From positions 1 through 14,960 of the forward strand of contig NW_006768928.1 in NCBI RefSeq assembly GCF_000204055.1: a stretch of DNA of 14,960 bases, read 5' to 3'. The position numbers were made by a program, and so were the translations under genes. This DNA comes from Melampsora larici-populina 98AG31 (taxonomy: Eukaryota; Basidiomycota; Pucciniomycetes; Pucciniales; Melampsoraceae). The notes under the pieces are model-generated. The model did no database searches, had not been told where the DNA came from, and saw nothing but the letters and a program-made list of their open reading frames with translations. Each line of letters starts with the position of its first letter. The stretch's first letter is position 1. Below, one piece after another: positions 7,064-14,960 of the stretch.

Positions 7064-8840
7064 TTACTTATTGAGTTCAGATTTCCATTTTTTTGCCAAT
7101 GTGAGGCCTAAGTTTTTGCACCATACATTGCACTTGCGTTGAGATATGAAGAGCTTGAGGCCATCATAGTTCAGGTTTCCGCTCCCAAAGGATTTACTGT
7201 GTTCAAAAAAAACCATTTGAGCAAGATTAATTCACATTACAAATTTCTTTTAAGGATAAAAAATGGTCTATGAACTACACTCACTCAAGATCAATGACTG
7301 CTGGGTCTGTGAGTGTAGAACCAACTCCCTGTAGGTCACATACAAAAGAGCATCCTGCATTCTCATTCAAATCATAATGAGTCATTGCATGGAGCATTTC
7401 ATGAAGTGGGTCACCTTTATTTTTGGTTTTAATAGCAAAGTTATCATTGCCCACATACTTCACGTAGTCTTCTACCAGTTCCTCTTCAAAGATCCAAAAA
7501 TCTGTACTATCATTGTCAAGATCCATGTGCGATTCTTCAGTACCCACAATTTGCACAACCCAACGCTTCACAATCTGTTTTACAATAGTCAAGAAGTACA
7601 GAGAGAATTTCTTGTCAGCTTGTGATCACCAAGCCTAATAAATGAAAATGAAAATGAGCTTACTGTCAAAGTCTTGACTAGATCCTTCTCGAGTTGAGTG
7701 AATTTCTTGTCACTCAAAAGTTTGGCTTTGAACCTCTCAATAACACCTTCAACATGCACATATGTCTGTGCTTGACCCTGATCCTGCCCCAATGGACAGT
7801 GAAGACCAAACATCTGCTTAGCCACAACACAATGAACTTGATTGTCTATAAGCAATTGTGCTCTATAGCACTGCATAAATCAACCTGCACCAATTAAAGA
7901 TTCTCAATCAACTTGGAAAGAGATTGCAACCTGTTTGAAGACGGCTTTTTCATTTTTAGTAATCAATGAAAGTAGCCAACCTTTGTTCCAATTTGAGATT
8001 GAAAAAGGGGGGTATGGCAGGATTGGTTTTGCACCCCGAGCAAGGGAATGCATATTACCAAAGCTTTCAAGGGACATAGCTAGAGTTAAAAACAAAATAT
8101 CAGTACTATTACAGTTCCTACAAGAAGCCCCAGATACTCACCTTCATCCTTCTCCGATCTCGCTAACAAGGCATCGTGAATCAAGAGGGTTCGAGTTTGG
8201 TTGGTTTGTACAGACACTGAGACAGTGTTTTTGTTGGTCATATGCTTTCGAACAACACCAATACAAAATGAACAAGATCAATTCTTGGTCAAATGCTTTT
8301 GAACACACCGATACAAATGAACAAGATTGATTCAAAGACAACTAACAGTGGCATCACCAACAGGTTCATCTCTTTCAGTAACAAGTGAGAGAGAAGGTTG
8401 CACTTGTTGAGCTTGTTCCGAGCTTGCAGATGCAACACGTACACTGTCCTCATTGAATTGAGCAGATTCACATTTGTGGATTTGGTCTTGTCCTAATTCA
8501 GTAACCAAACTGATATTCTCTCGGAATCAATCGTAGTTGTCATTCTCAATGGTAGGTTGGGTACTTCTTGGAGGTTGGTAACGTACAAGTTGTTTCTTTG
8601 TATTATCAACACTAGAAACATCATTATCATTGTCAGATGATAGATGGGTTCGCTGGAGCTTTTGAGTGTGAGGATGACATTTCGGCAATGAGACAATTGG
8701 CATTCCCAAAAGTCTGTTGGTTCTTCTTCATTGGAAGAAACTTCAAACTTTTTCTTTTGTTTTTGAGTTCGAGAACCTGAGTTCACACGCTTGGGAGAGG
8801 GAGATGATTCCGATGGAAGAGTTGCAATGTATCTCTTCAT
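7064..8840 (-). CDS. Alpha-kinase domain protein, kinase domain readable, N-terminal region damaged
   Basis: Atypical alpha-type serine/threonine kinase (the MHCK/eEF2K/TRPM7 fold). Domain exons on the minus strand: up to 8142, 8079-7931 (or to 7913), 7870-7664, 7610-7285 and 7196-7064 (TAA). Introns are 8080-8141 (62 bp), 7871-7930 (60 bp; a 42-bp variant from 7912 is possible), 7611-7663 (53 bp) and 7197-7284 (88 bp). Landmarks are SEKDEAMSLESFGNMHSLARGA, the ATP lysine in VVAKQMF (7817-7819), LHEMLHAMTHY, FVCDLQGVGSTLTDPAVID (D at 7335-7337), then FGSGNLNYDGLKLF and RKCNVWC. The usual zinc-ligand histidine two residues before the first cysteine is R. The N-terminal part (MKRYIATLPSESSPSP, from ATG 8840) is Ser/Gln-rich. 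It shifts frame near 8700 and meets TGA at 8527-8529, and its join to the domain across 8150-8350 is unresolved. It could be a pseudogene or a misjudged gene model. Confidence 0.82.
8234..8333. repeat. Two-copy ~50-bp tandem repeat in the alpha-kinase 5' half
   Basis: Bases 8234-8284 (51 bp) and 8285-8333 (49 bp) are adjacent direct copies. Both start TTGGTCA and end GAACAAGAT followed by an ATTC-like end, and they differ by a few substitutions and two single-base gaps. They fall where the reading path of the alpha-kinase gene cannot be joined, so they probably lie in an intron or a degraded exon. Confidence 0.85.
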
Positions 8841-8852
8841 ATTGAAGATCAA

Positions 8853-10025
8853 GCCAAACTTGGTCTTCTGCTTGCTAATGAGTGTGGATCATAAATCTAA
8901 AGGCACAACCCAGTTTCTCGGCAAAACTGGACAAAACCCCTTAAGCTTTCCATACTTCTCAATACCTGTTCAACTTAACCAAATTTCTCATCCATTTCAC
9001 CCAAATTTCCTCTCAACCTGCTTATCGAGTATGACCCTGATCCTCACCCCCCAACTCTACCTTTTCAACGTCCATGATCACAGACCACTATCTCCCTCCA
9101 ATCCCTGCATCCTCACCATAATTGCACCTAAGCCTGCATGGTAATTACGACACCATCCCCCAATAAACGCTCCCGAACTTACCTACGACCGTTCACACCT
9201 TCCCAACACCGAGCTCTGCACTCCAACTATTAAGTTTCCATGTGGCGTTGTTTCCCTATGGACAGCCATCACACGGCACACATAATCCGATTATTAGTGT
9301 GCGAGTTATAACTCTCAATCTTTCAATTCGCCTCTTCAGGAAGCATGATCGCTGACCCTCAACCTGTTTGCACTCGCGCACGTTTCATATAACCAGGCTC
9401 AATTCCATCCCTGCTCATCTTTCAGACTATTGGCCACCCCGTCGAATCATCCCTACACCAAGTTTCGGACTGTATTTGCCAAAGCCTTTCAACAACCAGT
9501 TCCGCGCCTTTAACCACTAGGTTTATGTCCAACTTTCTTTTGTGGACAGCCGTCACGCTACATTTTTCCGCGTCTCGATCTACAACGATGCCAATGTCCG
9601 TGGCAATACTACTGTTACCAGCAAGGTCGTATTTGATCGGCAGTCTCCTTTTTGGGGTCAAATCTACCCCACTCCCCAACCGATGGTTGGCTGCCAACAC
9701 CCGGCTTTCCTACTATCCTCAGTCGCTAAGTTATTCTTAGTCTCTCCATTCTGATTCCACCCTAATTAGGTGTAACTACTTTGCCCATTACTCGTCCTTC
9801 ATACTCCACTCAAAGTTTTAACAAACAGACTACTCCACATATCCATTGTAATCTTTTCCTTGTCTGTTAACCTTCCTGGTTCTCTATCAAGCACCCCCGC
9901 TTCTCTTTTTTGACAACCCGTAAGTGTGTTTCACCATTTCCTTGCTTACAACAGTCTCCAACGTTAACAAGTGTAACTCATGGCCTCGGTTACGGGATTG
10001 AATACCAGTTTCACCAATCTTTAAT
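8853..10025. other. Intergenic region upstream of the first F-box-like gene
   Basis: No gene recognised. The plus strand is C- and CT-rich from about 8930 onwards, unlike the AT-rich transposon block. A perfect 7-bp stem (CCAGTTT 8910-8916, AAACTGG 8924-8930) lies near its start. TGGACAGCC(A/G)TCAC occurs near 9260 and again near 9542, with loosely similar surroundings, which hints at an old local duplication. Open frames around 9422-9754 show no family motif. Divergent promoters of the alpha-kinase gene and the F-box-like gene should lie here. Confidence 0.55.
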
Positions 10026-11348
10026 ATGTCAACATTTCCAATTCCTGCAAACCCTGCGACTCGATCTCAAGTTTTGCCTGTTGAGGTTGTTGACTTGATC
10101 ATCAACCAAGTCATGCTCCAAATCCCTGTTATCCCTTCCAATGCTGCGAACAGCGCCGACATTCCATCCCTTCGTCACGAGTACATCACACGACTCTTGC
10201 GATCTCGCTCATTGGGCCGAACCTGGAACAACGCCATTATCCCCCTTGTTTTCAAAAACTTACGCTTAACTCGTGATCCCGAAACCCTCGGCTTGATCGA
10301 AATGTGGTCAAAATGCTTCCTGACCCCAGGTCTACCACAACTTTGTCATCCCTTTCTTGACGGCATTTGGTACACGCTGCCTTCCTTCAAATCGTTGCCG
10401 GGGACTGTTTTAAGTTGTTCGACATTGTCATACGCTTGCAGCATCTTGCCAGAGACCGCCGCGTCTCTCATTAACCTATGCGGTCCCACCCTAATCACGT
10501 TGAAATTGTGTTTCGTCGAGATTGTTGGCTTTTCTCCTGCGCTTACCAGTGCGATCCATAAAATTGGGAACCTACAAACTCTCTTGATCCAGGGCTCTGG
10601 ATCGCCCCACATAATCCACGATCACGAATCTGTCAAAACCCTCCTAGAGGGCACTGGATCTTTAAAGTCATTAACGATTAGATTTGCCTCATTGCCATCA
10701 TTACATCTCAGACAAGGTTCCCTTTCGAATCTGACACACTTTTATATCTCCTGCTCTCGCAAAAATCTTTGCGCTGCGATTGATATATGTCGCGAAGAGG
10801 AAAGATTAATTGACACCCTCGAGTTATATCCCCCAAGCAATCCGGATTTGACTGCGGGCGTTGCTTTTGGCCTCGCTACAGCACTCAAAGTACTATTCAT
10901 AATTTCAATCCCCGACCGTGTCCCACATGGCATGCGAATGCATGTCTTCCCCAACCTCAAGGTACTGCGCAGTGAGTACTCCAATTTGGAAAAAGAAAAC
11001 CTCAAGTGGTTCAAATGGCCTATGCTCGAAACCATTGAGGTCCTGGTGGCTACCTATTGGTCTGGCAACCGTTACTGGCGTACCGTGCTGGAGGGAAATC
11101 ATCCCGCGACTTTCACCGTGCCACCAAAGTTGAAACACATCGTCTTTACGACCCCTGGAAGTGATCAAATACGAGATCCATTCTTGGTTGACGCTTTTGA
11201 CGTGATCGGCATTAAATGCCACTTTTTGGCGCCGATGAACCGTGTCCAAATCTTGGTGCGTAATTTTTACAAGTTTCCTCATGTGCGCGGCTCATCAATT
11301 GACAATTCATATTTCCATTAGGGGCTAGCTGATCAATTACGCAATTGA
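10026..11348 (+). CDS. F-box/LRR-like protein, copy 1
   Basis: Exon 1 is 10026-11255 (410 codons, phase 0), the intron is 11256-11321 (66 bp, GTGCGT to CATTAG), and exon 2 is 11322-11348 (GLADQLRN then TGA), giving 418 residues. The ATG at 10026 has A at -3, and an F-box-like LPVEVVDLII follows at about residues 17-26. The remainder has irregular leucine-rich units (for example LKLCFVEIVGFSPALTSAI, IGNLQTLLIQGSG, GSLKSLTIRFASLPSL), consistent with a substrate-recognition surface. F-box proteins usually link targets to an SCF ubiquitin ligase; that role is inferred. Reading through the intron would give a false C-terminus ending at 11321. The second exon is accepted because copy 2 has the same intron position and a matching LAD-x-L end. 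No signal peptide or membrane segment is evident. Confidence 0.8.
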
Positions 11349-12403
11349 GGACAACACGATCCATCTTCTTAAACTAGCCCATTGAACTTTTAATTGTGCA
11401 TGCGGAATTGAAATTTCAATTAGTGTTCTCATGACAAACGCCTATTACATCAATTTGTACCAGTTACTACTTACACCTGCCATGTTATTCAGAGCCCAAC
11501 AAAACCTCCTACCTATGCTTTTGTCAATCGACTTCTTACAACCCAACATGATTTCGTGAACCGCGCCTACCATCTTGCCGGGCCATTGGCCGTGCGGCAA
11601 TCGTTGTGGCTTATGAGTACTTGAATGAGTTCACAAAGTCAATGCCTGATTGCGCTCACTGCAACTCAGGGGCATTCAAATTCTCCTCACCCGCGCCTCT
11701 GCCAAATCTGCAAGATGTCCCGTGGAAACAACAATATCCTAGCCAGATGCCTTGTCCCATCGAGACTGGTTTTCACCAAAACAACCCGTGGCTTGGTACC
11801 CTGGCCTATCTTGGTATATACCTTGGCTTACGCGGAGGTAGAATTTGAGCAGTTTCAAACCCGGCTATAATCTTCACTCTTGGCGAGTGCGTTACTTGCA
11901 GATCTGAGTATGGTCACTGTCTGCTTCTTAACCTCGGTATACTCGTAAGTAATACCCTTGTGAACTTTTGACTATCCTAAATACATTTTAGCGACAATCG
12001 CTTCAATTCCACTTGATATCTACAGACTAATACCGACCAATTCAAACCAAGCGATATCTCGGTTCAACTAACAATACAACTTACACCACGAGGACAAGGC
12101 AATCAAAACTCTGAATGACTCTGCTGCCAATCAATGGTCCTGCGGCAACATCTTAACCAGTCATTTTCGCCGCGTGTATCTTCCCACGTTCGCAACCCGG
12201 GTTGATAATCCTCCTCTCAATCACACGTTCAATTGATCATTATAATTCATCATTGCCCATTCCCGGCGATTTCACCCAATAAGAGCAAATATTCTTGGGC
12301 TGATGCTAGGTACGTGGCATCAGAGCTATATTCATTTAACTTCTTCAATAAAGAGTTTTCCTAAACAAGGCTGCCATCTCAACTAAACGGATCCACTTCG
12401 AAA
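11349..12403. other. Intergenic region between the two F-box-like genes
   Basis: No gene recognised. It holds a perfect 16-bp palindrome AATTGAAATTTCAATT at 11406-11421, in the 3' flank of copy 1, and a 7-bp stem CTGATGC/GCATCAG at 12300-12306 and 12317-12323, about 80 bp before the copy 2 start codon. Short frames at 11606-11870 have no family features. The promoter of copy 2 should lie in the last few hundred bases; no confident TATA element was identified. Confidence 0.5.
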
Positions 12404-13731
12404 ATGTCGCTGATCCCTTTTACCTCCCCTCCCACCCCTCGAAATGGTCAATTGCCAGTCGAAGTGGTTGAACTCATTCTTCAAGAACTCATGGCGCAAA
12501 ACCGTGTCATAGCTGCTGATCCCACCAATTGCGCCAATACTTCGTCCTTGCATCACGTCGATGTTACCCGCCTTCTTCAATTACGTTTAATAGGCAAATC
12601 CTGGGATAATGCAATCCTGCCTATCATTTTTCGAGGATTGCGCTTGACTCGCAACAAAATGACCAGTAGTCTTGTCCGCATCTGGACGGCCTCTTACCTA
12701 ACTCCTGGTTTTCCGCATTTGAACCGACTCTATCTTGATGGCCTTCGACATCTGATGCCAAATTCTGAACTCATCCTTAACAAAACTTCACATAGTCCAA
12801 CTTTGAATCACACATTTTCCATTTTACCTCACAACGCTGCCTCAATAATTAATTTATGCCGATCCACCATCACGCACCTAAAACTACGCTTTGTCGACTG
12901 CGTCGGTTTTACCCCCGAATTGTTGAATCCTATCATATCTAGTCCGAGCCTTCACACCCTCAACATATCGGGTTCCCGGTCCTCGGAAACAACTCACGAT
13001 TTCAACAGCACCAAATCCTTATTAGAGGCCATTCCGGGGTTGCAATCCTTATCTTTGAATTTTTCATGTCGTTCAATGAACATAGCACACACTTCCCTCT
13101 CTAACCTGGAACACCTTTGGTTCTCATGCGACCCCAATAACTTACACACAGCCACCAATATCTGCTGTTCCGTAGCCAGAAGAATTACATGCCTTGAGTT
13201 ATTCCCACAGGCAAACCCTAATCCGGCAGCCTCAATTCCCCTGGGACTCAAAGATACGCTCGAGGTCCTATTCGTGGTTTCAATCCCCGATTGTGTCCCG
13301 CGCATAACCCGTCGCACTTCTTTTTCAAAGCTTTGGGTTTTACGCAGTGAATACTGCAAGACCAATTCTTTATATCTCAATGTTAAATGGTTAAAATGGC
13401 CTTTGTTGCAATTGATTGAAGTACTCGTAACCAGTTATTGGCATGGTAACGCGTATTGGCGCAATATCCTGACTCACATCGACATTGCAACCATCACCAT
13501 TCCATCAAAATTACAACACATTGTGTTCACAACGCCTCAAGGCCCAGAACTTAGCGATCCCGAACTCGTGGAAGCTTTCCAGAAGATTGGACTCAAATGC
13601 CACTTTGTATTTCCATTAACTCGTGGTGAAATCATGGTATGTCGCAACTTGCCTTCGCTCACACCCTCCGGAGTCGCACTAACTATACAAATGTTGTGTA
13701 GACACTTGCGGACTTATTGCAATCCGAGTGA
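12404..13731 (+). CDS. F-box/LRR-like protein, copy 2
   Basis: Exon 1 is 12404-13636 (411 codons, phase 0), the intron is 13637-13701 (65 bp, GTATGT to TTGTAG), and exon 2 is 13702-13731 (TLADLLQSE then TGA), giving 420 residues. ATG 12404 has A at -3. LPVEVVELILQEL at residues 17-29 is the F-box-like start. Paralogy with the gene at 10026 is visible along the whole length: TRLL, the NAI(I/L)P block, LRLTR, LTPG-P, VLRSEY, LKW, EVLV-x-x-YW-x-GN-x-YWR, HIVFTTP and G(I/L)KCHF. No frameshift or stop interrupts either copy, although they are clearly diverged, which suggests retention of function. Reading through the intron would extend the frame artificially to 13960. Proposed role: target recognition for an SCF-type ubiquitin ligase (inference). 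Confidence 0.8.
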
Positions 13732-14960
13732 TCAGCTTGTGCCAATTTGGCTTGTGCCCAGGGCTCTGATACTGCATTCAAGGCACTCTATCACACTAAT
13801 TTCCATATTTAATATTCCCCTCAACATTGTTCTTTTGTATAAGCCAGTTTTTGTTTGCAGTGCTCAACGACAAAGACACAACCGCGATGCTGTCTGCTTG
13901 TTGTCTGCGTGTAGTGCCGCCTGTAGGCACACGTTCCACTTCAATTTCTATGGTTACTAATCCTTCTGAATGTACTTTTCATAAGGCAAAAGTTCTCACA
14001 TCTTTGCCGTGACTATTCACAAATTAAAATGTTGTGGCTACAACCCCCAGGCTCCTTTTGATTAGCCCAAGTATCAATTTTTGCGCTTTGTCTTTCAAAA
14101 TTATTAACAAAGCGTATGTTCCAACTAATACTTTAAACCAGGCCTCCAGGCTTTTCAGACATTGAATTCTTTGCCCACCACCTTTAAACTTTTCCCAAGC
14201 TTCCATGTGAACTCGTTTCATGCAGTTTGTGATAGGTAACCCAAAACCCAGAGAGCAAAAAGCGAGAAAATGCATGTGATGGGAGCTAGCTCTTCATGCA
14301 CATTTGAGATTGGTTTGTATCTAACCGTGCTGAGACACAGGAGATAGAGTAAATATATGTTGGCATAAACAAGTCAGGAACCTACGAACATACCCGATAT
14401 AACCTAAGCCCCAATGCTATTTTATGATGTCCGAAATCCTATGCATCCTAGACCAAACCCGAACCAATAATACATTTGCGCTCATTCACCTAGCCTTGCT
14501 CTGCATATCCTCGATGTCAGCTTGAAAACAAGAGTATATAACTGCCTTCGGCTTGGATTACCAGGATAACTTCCGTTTCATGTTCTCTGTCTTCATAACG
14601 AATGGCTAACCTTCTTCCCAACTTGAAACTCAGTATGGCGAAATTGCAAAGAATCCGACAAACTTGTATTCCATTTGCCTTTGTTTGCGAAACTTCGGCT
14701 CTGGACCACAATATAACCCGTGTATTCCGGTAGGAAAAGTATTGGTTTGTCATTCCTTTATATATCTCCGTAATTATTTGTTGGCCAATACACATGCATT
14801 GACCCAAAATTCGACTCCCCAAAGTGTATTTAGACTGAAATAATCTACTTTCAGGCTTTGACTTTCTTGAACCTCGGTTTCCAAGAACGCGATCGATATA
14901 ATGGCATAATCAACAGCCATTGAGACGATCGACTCACGGTTTCGATATTGGTATTATACT
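13732..14960. other. Right-hand non-coding region
   Basis: No gene recognised. A minus-strand frame of 101 codons at 14517-14822 and one of 83 codons at 14024-14275 have no family motif I can defend. Neighbouring frames there are interrupted by many stops, as in decayed repeat DNA. No terminal repeats, tRNA gene or simple repeat was seen. Confidence 0.5.

Noticed and set aside
9422..9754. Overlapping open frames on both strands of 70-92 codons.
   Set aside because: No family motif, no splice-consistent extension and no paralog in the window; they look like chance frames in C-rich DNA.
11319..13960. C-terminal extensions of both F-box-like frames (to 11321 and 13960).
   Set aside because: They run into introns; the shared splice sites and matching terminal exons explain the ends better.
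14517..14960. Possible copia-type integrase remnant on the minus strand (a W-x-x-E, NAC-x-LAN-like stretch).
   Set aside because: The resemblance is faint, needs several frame changes, and has no catalytic motif or long terminal repeat to support it.

Overview
The window looks like repeat-rich nuclear DNA of a basidiomycete fungus, most likely a rust (Pucciniales, Puccinia-like). The reasons are short GT-AG introns of about 55-90 bp, AT-rich gene-poor DNA full of decayed transposons, a fungal integrase-core transposase, an alpha-kinase-type gene, and a tandem pair of F-box/LRR-like genes. The organism is inferred from these family features; no search was run.

Layout. (1) 336-1871, plus strand: an integrase-core (DDE) transposase-like gene, with a probable N-terminal piece cut off by one TGA and a probable stopless intron. 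(2) 1993-7024: a complete PIF/Harbinger-type DNA transposon with TTA target duplication, ~45-bp terminal inverted repeats, a Myb/SANT-like DNA-binding gene (plus) and a HARBI1-like transposase (minus) facing each other. Both genes are broken. (3) 6047-6669, nested in the transposase: a 623-bp fold-back element with CACTG/CAGTG ends and a GAA duplication; removing it in silico restores the transposase frame. (4) 7064-8840, minus: an alpha-kinase gene with an essentially readable kinase domain and a damaged N-terminal region. (5) 8853-10025: no gene recognised. (6) 10026-11348 and 12404-13731, plus: two paralogous F-box/LRR-like genes, each ending in a conserved last intron and an 8-9 codon terminal exon. 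(7) 13732-14960: no gene recognised.

How the parts relate. Before the Harbinger insertion the integrase gene and the alpha-kinase gene were tail to tail with only about 160 bp between their stop codons. Harbinger landed in that gap, and the fold-back element later landed in Harbinger. In a working Harbinger element the Myb-like protein binds the termini and recruits the transposase. Here the transposase has lost the codon for its third catalytic residue and carries three in-frame TGA codons, so the element can only be non-autonomous. All five in-frame nonsense codons I found in the decayed genes are TGA, which fits CGA to TGA decay of methylated CpG. The F-box pair appears to be ordinary, intact host genes.
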